The notes under the pieces: model-generated
Databases searched by the model: none
Told to the model about the DNA's origin: nothing
What the model saw: the letters and a program-made list of their open reading frames with translations, nothing else
Assembly (NCBI RefSeq): GCF_001552175.1
Contig: NZ_BCQR01000117.1
Span: forward strand, 1 to 38,649
Source of the DNA: Actinomadura kijaniata NBRC 14229
GTDB lineage: Bacteria > Actinomycetota > Actinomycetes > Streptosporangiales > Streptosporangiaceae
DNA: 38,649 nt
Reading direction: 5' to 3'
Shown: positions 1 through 9,294 of the stretch, piece by piece
How the letters are laid out: each line of letters begins with the position of its first letter
Numbering within the stretch: the first letter of the stretch is position 1
Made by a program: the position numbers and the translations under genes

Positions 1-1155
<1,155 letters not shown>

Positions 1156-1220
1156 CCTGTCTCCCTCTGTCGGACGGGTCGTTCCGCGGGCGTCGCCCGG
1201 CTCGGCCTGCGCCGTACGGC

Positions 1221-1631
1221 TCAGCGCCGTTCCTGGATGCGGACCATGTTGCCCGCAGGATCACGCAGGGCGCAGTCGCGAACGCCGTAGGGCTGGTCGA
1301 TCGGCTCCTGGGCGACCTCGGCGCCGCCCGCCACCGCCCGCTCGAAGGTGCCGTCGAGATCGTCGGTGGCCAGGACGATGCCGGCGAGGGTGCCCTTGGC
1401 CATCATCTCGGTGATGGTGCGGCGCTCCTCGTCGGTGACACCGGGATCGACGGCCGGCGGCTGCAGGACGATGGACGTGTCGGGCTGGTCCCTGGGACCG
1501 ACCGTGATCCAGCGCATCCCGTCGTACCCGACGTCGTTGCGGACCTCGAACCCGAGGACGTCGCGGTAGAAGACCAGTGAGGCGTCCGGGTCGTCATGCG
1601 GCAGGAAGCTCGCGTGAATGTTGATACCCAT
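1221..1631 (-). CDS. VOC (glyoxalase/bleomycin-resistance fold) protein
   Basis: A 136-residue protein of the usual single-unit vicinal-oxygen-chelate size. The start MGINIHASFLPHDDPDASLV opens on the typical first beta strand. A central GIVLATDDLDGTFERAVAGG segment and the C-terminal RDPAGNMVRIQE strand are family hallmarks. I prefer the ATG at 1629-1631 over the upstream in-frame extension because the VOC fold begins there and the AraC stop lies only five bases upstream. Tight spacing with that gene indicates an operon, so the regulator probably controls this gene. The family includes glyoxalases, dioxygenases and drug-binding proteins. No residue pattern here picks out a substrate. Confidence 0.88.
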   Translation of the reverse strand: MGINIHASFLPHDDPDASLVFYRDVLGFEVRNDVGYDGMRWITVGPRDQPDTSIVLQPPAVDPGVTDEERRTITEMMAKGTLAGIVLATDDLDGTFERAVAGGAEVAQEPIDQPYGVRDCALRDPAGNMVRIQERR

Positions 1632-1636
1632 GCCGG

Positions 1637-2155
1637 TCACGCTAGCTGCGGCTCCGTGACCGGCGCTTCTCGATTCCTGATCGGTCTGGTCACCTGTTTC
1701 GCCACGCATGACGGCATCCCCGCAGTCGCGTCCGCCGCGCGGCGCCGGTAGACGCTGGGCGGCACGCCGACCAGCTCGGTGAAGCGGGTGCTGAAGGTGC
1801 CCAGCGACGAGCAGCCGACCGCGAAACAGACCTCGGTGACGCTGAGGTCGCCCCGCCGCAGCAACGCCATCGCACGCTCGATGCGCCGCGTCATCAGGTA
1901 GGAATACGGCGACTCGCCATAGGCGCGCCGGAACTCGCGGCTGAGATGCCCCGCCGACACGTTCACCCCGCGGGCCAGCGCCTCGACGTCCAGCGGCCGC
2001 GCGTACTCCCGATCGATCCGGTCCCGGACCTGACGCAACCGCGCGAGATCACGCAGCCGCTGCCGGCTCGCGTCCTCAGGCTCCGATCGCTGGTGCCCCA
2101 CACCCCCACTTTCCCACGAACCGTCCGATCGGGTGAGTGCTAGGTCCGTAGTCAT
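1637..2155 (-). CDS. AraC-family transcriptional regulator
   Basis: 172 residues. An AraC-type double helix-turn-helix spans about residues 40-140. It contains the first HTH (LDVEALARGVNVSAGHLSRE), the linker YSYLMTRRIERAMALLRRGD, and a second HTH ending in the GTFSTRFTELVGVPPSVYRR consensus. The long N-terminal sensor domain of classical AraC proteins is missing; only about 40 residues precede the DNA-binding part. It is therefore a short DNA-binding form whose signal is unclear. It heads a leftward set with the VOC gene 5 bases downstream and the UvrA-like gene after that. The start ATG at 2153-2155 has an AGGGATGG-like ribosome site. Confidence 0.9.
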   Translation of the reverse strand: MTTDLALTRSDGSWESGGVGHQRSEPEDASRQRLRDLARLRQVRDRIDREYARPLDVEALARGVNVSAGHLSREFRRAYGESPYSYLMTRRIERAMALLRRGDLSVTEVCFAVGCSSLGTFSTRFTELVGVPPSVYRRRAADATAGMPSCVAKQVTRPIRNREAPVTEPQLA

Positions 2156-2250
2156 CCATCCCTGATGTCAGGTAACCACTGGAACGCGTTCGCAGCGGCC
2201 CTGCCAGCACGAAGCGGCTCTCTGTGCCCCCTAGGTGCGAGCATTCGGCC

Positions 2251-2697
2251 ATGACCAAACGCGCCCTCACTGACCACCGCCACTACATCGAGGCCGTCGG
2301 CAGCGCGCTGGAAGCCCAGGGCATCGAGACCGGCGGAGTCACCGGCGGCATTTCGCGCGGATCCAGGCGCACCGCGGCCATCGGCCTCGGCCGGGAGGCG
2401 ATCTGGGACTACGACGACTCCCACACCACTTTGTCCCTCTCCCTCGAATGGGATGAGGAACGCGGCTGGATGGTGCACGACGTCCACGAACCCGGCGCCA
2501 CGCGGGGCACGGCGCACGGGCGGTACGACCTCGACCTCGGCCTGGTCCCCGAACCGGAAGAGATCGTGCTGCGCGTCCGGCACATGCTCAGGACCGGCGA
2601 CCCCGGCCGCTACGACCCCGTGGGGCGTGCTCACCGCTCGGCCGCCGAGCACGATCCGGAATTCGAAGCGGCATTGGCCGCCTACCTCCCGGCCTGA
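2251..2697 (+). CDS. DUF6292-like small protein
   Basis: 148 residues. The opening RHYIEAVGSALEAQGIETG, the central WDYDDSHTTLSLSLEWDEERGWMV region and a C-terminal helix resemble actinobacterial DUF6292 proteins, which have no known function. I start at ATG 2251. An in-frame GTG at 2224 would add nine residues, and neither has a clear ribosome site. It is transcribed divergently from the AraC gene. No signal peptide or membrane segment is evident. The family call rests on remembered sequence style, so it is moderate. Confidence 0.7.
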   Translation: MTKRALTDHRHYIEAVGSALEAQGIETGGVTGGISRGSRRTAAIGLGREAIWDYDDSHTTLSLSLEWDEERGWMVHDVHEPGATRGTAHGRYDLDLGLVPEPEEIVLRVRHMLRTGDPGRYDPVGRAHRSAAEHDPEFEAALAAYLPA

Positions 2698-2879
2698 CCA
2701 CCTGCCCCGCACTGCCGGTGTGGGCCGGTTCCTTGTGGCTCGGGTGTATCGCAGGCGTATCGAAAACCGCATACGCCACCGCAACACTCTGCGGTCTTCA
2801 TTGGGGGCATGGGCCACAGCGGTCCGTGCCGGGGGCATGGCGCCCCGGTTCCGGAAGGTGATCACAAGAGGAGAAGGTC

Positions 2880-4193
2880 GTGGCTGATGACGGGAAATGG
2901 GACCGGCGTTCGCTGCTGCGGGGCGCGGCCGTGGTGGCCGGTGCCGCCGCGGCCACACCGCTGCTGGGCAAGGCGGCCACGGCGCACGCCGACGGCGGTG
3001 ACGCGGACGCGTTGTTCAAGGCCGGGAAGTTCGAGCAGGCCGGACGCGCGTATGAGGAGATCCTGAAAAAGGACCCCACGGATCTGCACGCGGCGCGCCA
3101 GCGCGGCTATGTCGGGCTCCTGGCCAACAAGTTCCCCGACGCCGAGAAGTACCTCACGATGGCCCTCAAGTTGGCGCCCGGCGACAAGCAGACCAACGGG
3201 CTCCTGGGCGACTGCTACATCCGGCAGGACAAACTCTCCTCCTCCGTGCCTTGCTGGAAAGCGGCGGGCGAGGACATCTACGCCAAATGGTTCGGGGCGG
3301 TTCGCGGCGAGCCGTATCAGGTCCACGGCGACATCGGCCGTGTGCCTTTCGAACGGACGGACCCGTCACCGCTGGTGAAGGCCTCGGTCAACGGCGGACC
3401 GCCGAAGAACTTCTCGTTCTACACCGGCGCCCCGCACCTGAGCCTGACCTCGACGGTGGCCAGGGAAGCCGGGCTGAGCCCCGTCGCCAGTCAGAAGGTC
3501 GATTACGGGGGCGGCACCATATGGGCGCACTACGGGGTGCTGGACTCGTTCAAGCTGGGCGGCATCGAACTGCGCAACGTCCCCGTGGGCTGGTCGTCGA
3601 AGGAGTCGGGCGAAGACGTCGACACCGACAACGACGGATTGATCGGCACGTGGGTCTTCTACCACTTGCTGACCACCTTCGACTACGCGGGCCGGCAGCT
3701 GATCCTGCGCCGCCCGACCCCCGGAACGGCCAGGAAGGCACGCGCCGACGCCGCACGGGCGGGCACCAAGCCCCTGCCGCTGTGGCTGGCCCGTGAGCAG
3801 TATCTGCACAGCACGGGCAGCTTCGCCGGCTCCGGTCCACGGGTGGTGGGCGTGAACTTCGGCGGAGTCGGCGAGATCGTCGCGGGCATGAGAGGGGAAA
3901 CGGCCGAGCGGCTGGGGGTCCGCACCGACTACGAGCGCCCGGTCGGCACGTTCGCCCAGAGCCACCCGGCCGTCGCCTACCCCTGCTACCCGAAGGAGAT
4001 CCGGCTCGGCGACGCCGTCGCCAGGGAGGCCTACTGCTACACGAACCCCAACCAGCAGGTCAACGTGCCCTGGCCCTACGGGACGGGGTTCGACACGATG
4101 GGCTGGTTCGCCCACTGCTTCTGGAAGCCCTACAACATCACCCTCGACTTCACCGAAATGAACCTCTACATCGCCCGCGGCAAGGCCACCTGA
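2880..4193 (+). CDS. Tat-exported TPR protein with two degenerate retropepsin-like lobes
   Basis: 437 residues from GTG 2880, with the ribosome site AGGAG about ten bases upstream. A twin-arginine signal (R9-R10 SLLRG, then a hydrophobic stretch and an AHA-type cleavage site near 37) predicts Tat export. TPR-like helices follow at about 43-130 (LFKAGKFEQAGRAYEEILKK and similar). The region 160-280 has the layout of a retropepsin lobe: a psi-like strand, YTGAPHLSL at 181-189 and DGLIGTWVFYHLLTTFDY at 252-269. A second, weaker copy follows at about 320-433 (NFGGVGEI; GFDTMGWFAHCFWKPYNITLDF). The catalytic Asp of the DTG motif is Tyr in lobe 1 and absent in lobe 2, so peptidase activity is unlikely. 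It is probably a secreted binding or scaffold protein. Confidence 0.8.
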   Translation: MADDGKWDRRSLLRGAAVVAGAAAATPLLGKAATAHADGGDADALFKAGKFEQAGRAYEEILKKDPTDLHAARQRGYVGLLANKFPDAEKYLTMALKLAPGDKQTNGLLGDCYIRQDKLSSSVPCWKAAGEDIYAKWFGAVRGEPYQVHGDIGRVPFERTDPSPLVKASVNGGPPKNFSFYTGAPHLSLTSTVAREAGLSPVASQKVDYGGGTIWAHYGVLDSFKLGGIELRNVPVGWSSKESGEDVDTDNDGLIGTWVFYHLLTTFDYAGRQLILRRPTPGTARKARADAARAGTKPLPLWLAREQYLHSTGSFAGSGPRVVGVNFGGVGEIVAGMRGETAERLGVRTDYERPVGTFAQSHPAVAYPCYPKEIRLGDAVAREAYCYTNPNQQVNVPWPYGTGFDTMGWFAHCFWKPYNITLDFTEMNLYIARGKAT

Positions 4194-4286
4194 CCGTTCC
4201 GAGGCGACGGGAGCCCTCTCGGCTCCATGGCACTGCATCGCCCGCCGCCCCCGGGAGGGGAATCCAGCAAACCACGCGTCCCCGTA

Positions 4287-4364
4287 GGTCATGAACGGCG
4301 ACGTTCATGACCTGGGGCCGGTCTCCAGGGGTGGTCGGGAGGCCGACGCCTCCGGAGACCGGCC
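4287..4364. terminator. Tandem hairpins between convergent genes
   Basis: Two hairpins fill the gap between the convergent ends at 4193 and 4370. The first is GGTCATGAAC (4287-4296), a six-base loop, and GTTCATGACC (4303-4312). The second is GGCCGGTCTCC (4316-4326) with GGAGACCGGCC (4354-4364). Both stems are perfect. There is no strong T-run, so this is likely a GC-rich bidirectional actinobacterial terminator. Confidence 0.65.
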
Positions 4365-4369
4365 ATGGG

Positions 4370-5500
4370 TCAGCGGTAGGACAGCACCCCGCCGGTCGCG
4401 GTGGTGCGGGTCTCCCAGCCGGCCGATCCGAGCAGGCCGCCGCCCGGGGCGGGCGCGAGGTCGGCCAGCTCGACGTACTGGAGGCCCGTCCCCTTCACAG
4501 GAGAACTACTCCAGGAGCCCGAAGCCGTGCGACGGAACAGGAACGACCGATAGTCGCCCGTGGAGGCGAACATCCAGAGCCCGCCCTTGCCGTCGGGCAC
4601 GAACGAGCCGTTCTCGTGCCACGCCACGCGCTTGGGCAGCCGCTCGGAGCGCCAGCGCTTGCCGTCGAAGCGCAGCAGGTAGGCGTCGGTGCGCTGCTCG
4701 GACCAAATGCTCGCGTTCACGGCCAGCCACAGCGTTCCCCTCGCGGCGAAGAGCCTGCCGTAGACGAGTTGCGCCTTGGCGGGGTCGCGCAGCGCGGCGG
4801 GCAGTGAGCCGCGCGGGTCGGGGACCGACCGCCAGCGCTTGCCGTCGAAGCGTCCGGCGACCGGCCCGCCACCACTCCGCCAGCCCACGGCCCACAGGTC
4901 CCTGCCCGAGCGCAGGTCGGCGCTCCAGACGACGAACGGCATGGTCGTCTTCTTCCAGCCGCGCGGGGTGCCGTGCCAGGCGACGGGACGGCGGTCCGTC
5001 GGCCCGTCGGTCCCGAAGACCCACACGTCCCGGGGGCCGACGACCGTCACGGCGGTCACGATCGTGTTCCCGAGCGTCTGAACGGTCTTCCATCTCCTGC
5101 CGTCGAAGCGCATCGCGACGGGCTGCCCGTTCTTGGTGCCGAGCGTCGCGGCCCACACGTCGCCAGCCGAACCGGCGTCGGCGGCGACGACCTCGCCGCG
5201 CGCCTGCGAGGGCAACGCGACCTGCCGCCAGGTGGTTCCCTCACGCCGGAACGCGGTGGCGCGGCCGTCCCGGTAGCCGCGGCCGCCGAAGGCCCAGGTG
5301 GTCTTGCCCACCGTCAGCAGCCGGGACCCGTGGCGCAGCGACTCGTGCTGCATGGAGGCCCGCCAGGCGGGGCTCGTCGCGGCCCGCGCGGCCGGGGCGG
5401 CCGGGGCGGTCAGCAACGTGGCGGTGACGGCTCCCGCCGTCGCGAGGGTCAGGACGGTCGTTCTCAAGGGGGTTCTCCGATCTCGGTGCTCGCCCCTCAT
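4370..5500 (-). CDS. Secreted beta-propeller-like protein
   Basis: About 376 residues, with a basic N-terminus, a hydrophobic stretch (LRTTVLTLATAGAVTATLL) and an Ala-rich AARAATS cleavage region, so it is a Sec-type secreted protein. The mature part has recurring units of the form RFDGKRW or RFDGRRWKTV followed by DVWA, DLWAVG or LWLAV. This spacing suits a multi-blade propeller, like proteins annotated as kelch/NHL-like or hypothetical in actinomycetes. I chose ATG 5498-5500; an in-frame TTG lies nine bases upstream. No catalytic motif is recognised. It stands alone, convergent with the TPR gene. Confidence 0.8.
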   Translation of the reverse strand: MRGEHRDRRTPLRTTVLTLATAGAVTATLLTAPAAPAARAATSPAWRASMQHESLRHGSRLLTVGKTTWAFGGRGYRDGRATAFRREGTTWRQVALPSQARGEVVAADAGSAGDVWAATLGTKNGQPVAMRFDGRRWKTVQTLGNTIVTAVTVVGPRDVWVFGTDGPTDRRPVAWHGTPRGWKKTTMPFVVWSADLRSGRDLWAVGWRSGGGPVAGRFDGKRWRSVPDPRGSLPAALRDPAKAQLVYGRLFAARGTLWLAVNASIWSEQRTDAYLLRFDGKRWRSERLPKRVAWHENGSFVPDGKGGLWMFASTGDYRSFLFRRTASGSWSSSPVKGTGLQYVELADLAPAPGGGLLGSAGWETRTTATGGVLSYR

Positions 5501-5565
5501 CCTGACCAAAACGATCTTCGCGCACCTGAGTACGAATACTCATATTCAGCGAAAACGCCCTAGGC

Positions 5566-5937
5566 ACCGCCGCTCAAGCCCCGGGAAACCGAGAAGCGAA
5601 CGGCCCGGACTCCGGTCCAGCTCACGTTCCCCACCTGGCGGCCTCCGCCGTGGGGAACCGCCACATCGTCGGACATCCACCCCGACAGACTCAAGATCAC
5701 CCTCAAGGGCTCGACCGGCGTGACCAACGGGGAGCGGGTCCAGGGGCCGACCAAGGGCGGGTGCACCCGCGCGGTGACCATCGACCAGGAGACGGCGAAC
5801 GTCCTCCGGCACGTCCACGCGACGACGCTGCTCCTCAACGGCGTCCCCGTCCACGTGGTCGCCGCCCGGCGCGGACACGGCGCTCACGCTGCGGGTCTAC
5901 ACCAAGGCCATGGACGGAGGCGCTGTCAGCAAGAAGG
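5566..5937 (+). pseudogene. Scar of a tyrosine recombinase 3' end (oldest integration)
   Basis: This stretch matches the integrase remnant at 9766-10443 in nucleotide blocks. It shares the ACTCAAGATCACCCT-like block, the GGGGAGCGGGTC block, GAGACGGCGAACGTCCTCCGG, and the CTCAACGGCGTCCCCGTCCA block that encodes the region after the HxxR box. Compared with 9766-10443 it has lost about 217 bases. The junction is at CGG near 5808, which joins the equivalents of 10056 and 10272 and removes the HDLR motif. A second deletion near 5900 removes the active-site Tyr region. It is clearly dead. It abuts an att copy exactly as the second remnant does. Confidence 0.75.
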
Positions 5938-5963
5938 CCCCTTCCGATGATCGGAAGGGGCCT
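5934..5963. terminator. Hairpin next to att copy 1
   Basis: AAGGCCCCTTCCGAT pairs with ATCGGAAGGGGCCT around a single G. The same hairpin lies at 10473-10503, and a weaker form follows the intact tRNA-Thr at 22369-22400. It looks like the tRNA terminator that travelled with the att site. Confidence 0.7.
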
Positions 5964-6015
5964 CTGAGCTGGAGCCGCCTGTCGGAATCGAACCGACGAC
6001 CTATTCATTACGAGT
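5948..6015. repeat. att copy 1: 68-bp direct repeat of the tRNA-Thr 3' part
   Basis: This is identical base for base to 22384-22451. It covers half of the terminator plus the tRNA-Thr 3' part, from the CCA end to the anticodon loop. After the shared T at 6015 it diverges from tRNA sequence, so this is a tRNA fragment without its 5' half, as an outer attachment site of an integrated element should be. Confidence 0.9.
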
Positions 6016-6313
6016 CCGACGAACAAGATCCACGCCCATCCAGATCAGTCCACTGACCTGCACAGGGGCGCCCTCAGCCAACCGTGCGGACCATCTCCAT
6101 CCAGGGCTGTCCAGACCCGCCGTTAGCATCTGTGTTAGCAAGCCCTCGCCCCTCGATGCGAACCACCGGCACTCCTAGCCCGCCACGCCTTCACCCAGCT
6201 CACAACGTGTGCCGCCATAAGCCCGCATGAGCCGTCGTAAGAGGCCGTTACTGTACTCCCCTGCTGTACAGCAGCTCCCTATGGCCTGCGACAGTACCCG
6301 TGCCGCTCAACGC
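6016..6313. other. No gene seen
   Basis: I see no convincing coding frame. Two TGTTAGCA-type words at about 6121-6141 resemble the tail of the integrase remnants (TGTTAGCAAAGGCGTTAGCAA at 10451-10471, counting only the shared words). This may be more integrase-end debris. The right part belongs to the diverged repeat at 6169-6306. Confidence 0.5.
6169..6306. repeat. Diverged direct repeat, left copy
   Basis: This resembles 8410-8542. Shared landmarks include CACGCC, ACGTGTGCCGCC, AGCCC.CATGAGCC, the GCACTCCC-like word and CCTGCGACA.TACCCG. The two copies flank the cassette that holds the acidic small ORF and the HNH gene. Confidence 0.55.
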
Positions 6314-6607
6314 CTAGCGCTCTGGCTCGTGATCCTCTACGACCTTGATGAAGTCCTGGATACCCAAGGGGCCCTCGTAGAGCGGCGCAACGACACATGT
6401 CCAGTACGGGCGCACATCAGCCAGATCGTGAGCGAAGTCCCAAGCAACCCGAGGACTCAGCGGCCCCAGGGCGATGGAATCCATCTCCTCGTCGTCCACG
6501 CGTGGTGTGACCTCGACATACCACTGTTCAGACAGGTCTGATGCGAATGCATCGTACGAGACATCATCGTCGTCGGACTCGGGCCGTATGGGATACACCA
6601 TTGCCAT
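6314..6607 (-). CDS. Small acidic hypothetical protein
   Basis: 97 residues, rich in Asp and Glu (PESDDDDVSYDAFASDLSEQ; VDDEEMDSIALGPL) and ending in KVVEDHEPER. I do not recognise it. Either of two close ATGs (6605-6607 or 6599-6601) could start it, and no strong ribosome site is visible. Evenly mixed aromatic and acidic residues make it look like a real folded protein more than a shadow frame. It lies leftward in element A, inside the repeat-flanked cassette with the HNH gene. The acidic character could suit a DNA mimic or an immunity partner, but nothing in the sequence shows that. Confidence 0.5.
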   Translation of the reverse strand: MAMVYPIRPESDDDDVSYDAFASDLSEQWYVEVTPRVDDEEMDSIALGPLSPRVAWDFAHDLADVRPYWTCVVAPLYEGPLGIQDFIKVVEDHEPER

Positions 6608-7131
6608 AGAACAAAGCTAGAGCTCAACTAGCGCCACCGGGCACTGTTCGCTTTATCCACGTGGTGTTCGTAAGCATGTGTTCACATTACGAAATCAACG
6701 AACAATAACCACACCCGTCTCACAGACATCCCTGCCCTGCTGCGACACGTCCTCCGTAGCTCGCCAGTCCTCACGTCCAGCCCCTCTACACCCACCGTTA
6801 GCGCCGCATCAACACCCCAGGAGCCATCGCCGATCACTGAACGTGCCCCCGCATGCCCACAGCCCTCGGTTGTCTTCCCCATAGCCGCGAACCAGGCCGG
6901 TGGAACCGGTCCAGGGCCGGCGAACCGGATCGCACAGCGACGCTCCAGACGCTCTCGACGTGCTGTGCAGAGGCCGGACGCTGGCAGCGCAGGGGAAGAC
7001 AACGGCTCCCACTGCCTCCGACTGCCCGCTCATCGAACGTGTGCAACCACCTTCGGCCGTAGCCTCTCTGCCGAATCTGTCAGACCTCTGGGGCATCATC
7101 GGCCCTGCCGTCGAGGAGCATGGAGCATGTG
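6608..7131. other. No convincing gene
   Basis: Only short low-complexity frames occur on both strands and none has a plausible start plus domain. This is probably the promoter region of the HNH gene plus decayed sequence. The last 20 bases carry the HNH ribosome site. Confidence 0.5.
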
Positions 7132-8184
7132 ATGTCCAAAAAGAAGCGCACGCGCAAGGCCCCACAGCGAAAATCAAACGCAAAGCATCGCATTCCAAAA
7201 ACCCCTAAGCGAATAATGCTCTACCACGACATGGCCGTCTATGAGAATTTTGAACGTTGCGCCCTGCGAATCTTTACAATACTACGGAACAGCCAGCATA
7301 AATTGCCAGGCGCCGAGCGTACGCTCTTTCTACGCATTCAGGGCCACAGGAATGACGAAGGCGGCTACGATCACGACGCTTGGGAGATCATTCACCATTT
7401 CATCCCCGAGTTCATCTTCCCATACTTGCATACGCTAAACACCCCCTTCGGAGAGGTGCGAAACTGCAATAAGCAGCGTAACGACATCCCGGATATCCTC
7501 ACCATCGGCTACCCGGCAGGCGAGGAAGGCGACTTCTGGTACGACGTTGACCTTCTACCGATTCGAGCGAGAGAGGTAAACGGCGATACTCGAAAATCAC
7601 GACCAAGCAAGGATGCCATCGCGCGCTACCTCGGAATGGAGAGCAATCCGGGTTGTCTAATCTGCTGGAACACGCCCGTGGAACGTGCACACGTAGTTCC
7701 TAGCTCTCTCGGCGGTTCTATGGACGTGCGAAACTTCGCCCTACTCTGCGAGTACCATCATGAACAAGCACCTGATATTGCCGACGCGGAAGCGTTCTGG
7801 GCTTGGGTCGATTATGCAGAGAGGAGAGATGCCGGCAGCAAATGGGAGCGCGAGTCCGAGTACATAAAGAGGATGGCTCGGCAACTTGGTTCCCGAACAG
7901 AGAAAGTGGACCGATCAGAGGTGGACTTCATCGACGCAGTGAGATTCGAACTTGAACATCTATATGGCTGGGAAGACGTCGACTTTGAACGGTTCTCATG
8001 GGATCTGCAAGAGGAATATCATCGTGTCCTCGACGCGGCAACCCGGAAGCATTTTGGTGTAGAGCGCAAGGTGGCCACCCATTCTTGGGCCTACGATGTT
8101 GCCTTGTATCGCATCACGAGAGACCCTGAAGGACGAAAGCGTCGGCGCAACAAAGTACTGCTCTACGATTATATTCCCGAGTGA
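7132..8184 (+). CDS. HNH-nuclease-motif protein
   Basis: 350 residues. I start at ATG 7132, which has GGAG six bases upstream; the in-frame ATG at 7120 has its ribosome site too close. A classical HNH core lies at residues 175-210: CLIC (C175, C178), RAHVVPSSLGG (H187), DVRNFALLC (N201, C206) and EYHH (H209, H210). The two Cys pairs would hold zinc, and H187 is the general-base candidate. The 170-residue N-terminal part begins with a Lys/Arg-rich tail (MSKKKRTRKAPQRK). It and the C-terminal 140 residues match no family I know. Codon use is AT-richer than in the flanking chromosome, which suggests recent transfer. It is a candidate restriction or anti-phage nuclease; a homing-type role is possible. 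Confidence 0.75.
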   Translation: MSKKKRTRKAPQRKSNAKHRIPKTPKRIMLYHDMAVYENFERCALRIFTILRNSQHKLPGAERTLFLRIQGHRNDEGGYDHDAWEIIHHFIPEFIFPYLHTLNTPFGEVRNCNKQRNDIPDILTIGYPAGEEGDFWYDVDLLPIRAREVNGDTRKSRPSKDAIARYLGMESNPGCLICWNTPVERAHVVPSSLGGSMDVRNFALLCEYHHEQAPDIADAEAFWAWVDYAERRDAGSKWERESEYIKRMARQLGSRTEKVDRSEVDFIDAVRFELEHLYGWEDVDFERFSWDLQEEYHRVLDAATRKHFGVERKVATHSWAYDVALYRITRDPEGRKRRRNKVLLYDYIPE

Positions 8185-8215
8185 CAACCTAACATCTGAG
8201 AGCCTAGAAAAACTC

Positions 8216-8270
8216 GGAGGGCGAGCTTGCGCAGAACAGCGAGACTGCGCGCCCTCCACCTCGTCGGTTT
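8216..8270 (+). terminator. Terminator of the HNH gene
   Basis: A two-tier stem: GGAGGGC (8216-8222) with GCCCTCC (8251-8257), and inside it GCGCAG (8229-8234) with CTGCGC (8245-8250). It is followed by GGTTTT at about 8265-8270. It lies 31 bases after the HNH stop. Confidence 0.65.
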
Positions 8271-8859
8271 TATAGGACACAAAGTCCCCGCTTCACTCAT
8301 TCAGCGACGGCGGCGCAAGCGGCCCTTAACACGTTCTGTAGAAGCTGGGCAAGGGCCACACAGAGGGAGACGACGATTCCCGATCTGACCACTTGACCCC
8401 GAGATAGCGGCGCTTCTGGCTCGTCACGCCCTCACGGAGGTCGCGACGTGTGCCGCCGTTAGCCCACATGAGCCACCAGAGACCGTTGCCTGCACTCCCG
8501 GGCCGCAAGTCTCGTTGACCTGCGACAATACCCGCACAACTCGAGGGCAAGGGGACCCGGAGCGCAGGGCCAGCCACGGCCCGAGCACTGGAAGCTCCGC
8601 GGCAGCGATCGCCCCCGACCACGAGCGAGCGTAACCACGCTGTGGCGATCGTGAGGCTGAGCTGCTGACTACCCGCAGGCTCGCCTGACTGGTCATCCTG
8701 TCATCCTGCCCATTCTACCCATTGTTCACGATCACAGCTCACTTCGTCCAACAGTGGTCAACAGGCATTGAGTCACCTAGCATCCCAAGTAATGTCAAGT
8801 CAGATGGAAGGACGGTGGAAAATGGCTGCGCTCTGGAAATTGGAGCCCGCCACTGCGGA
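8271..8859. other. No gene; contains right copy of the diverged repeat
   Basis: No coding frame with a recognisable start or motif is evident between the HNH terminator and the DUF5131 fragment. The part 8410-8542 is the right copy of the repeat described at 6169-6306. The rest looks like decayed intergenic sequence. Confidence 0.5.
8410..8542. repeat. Diverged direct repeat, right copy
   Basis: Partner of 6169-6306. The pair encloses about 2.1 kb with the acidic ORF and the HNH gene. This suggests either tandem capture of two cassettes that share a leader, or a duplication. Confidence 0.55.
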
Positions 8860-8942
8860 TCACATCCGGAGGAAATGCGATCGCATCCAGTTGTCGGATT
8901 CCAAGTAGCTTCAGTCCATTCGATCGCACTCCGGTCAGCCAT
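8739..8942 (-). pseudogene. Truncated DUF5131 (phage Gp37/Gp68-like) gene
   Basis: From ATG 8940-8942, with GGGAG upstream, the frame reads MADRSAIEWTEATWNPTTGC and continues DRISSGCD. This is the highly conserved N-terminus of DUF5131 proteins, in which the next residues should be a Cys-containing HCY segment. Here the match stops abruptly after about 28 residues at about base 8858, and the remaining frame is unrelated. Full-length members are several hundred residues, so this is a 5' fragment left by deletion. DUF5131 genes often travel with three-Cys-motif partner genes; none is seen here. Confidence 0.75.
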
Positions 8943-9294
8943 ATCAATCACTCCCTGTGAGCAGTGCTGGTCAAACGGCCGCGCTGTTAGACATTCATAT
9001 CGCTTCTTCGCGTCGAACGCTTGTTCGACACGCCTCGCGGTGTGGCCAATGATGGCCAAGCTTGGCCTAGAAGTTAGCGGGTGGATCCAGCGTCATGCCG
9101 ATGCTTTCTCACAGTCCAGGCATCTTCGGGCGGTCGGGTGGGTCGGCTCGCCGGGACCGGGCGGGACAAGCCGCACGCCCGGCGCGCCGGGGCGGGCGGC
9201 CGCCTGGCGGGCCGCGTCAGCGGGCCGCCCTTGAAGACGTAGAGAAAGTTCTCATCCGGCGCTCTGGTGGCGCCTGGTCACTACGATCCCGGAG

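Noticed and set aside
5948..6015. A second tRNA gene
   Set aside because: Only the 3' part from the anticodon loop on is present; the 5' half is missing, so no cloverleaf can form. The same holds for 10511-10554.
6809..7198. Leftward ORF of 129 codons before the HNH gene
   Set aside because: No ribosome site or motif, Cys/Ser/Arg-biased composition, and overlaps the HNH start.
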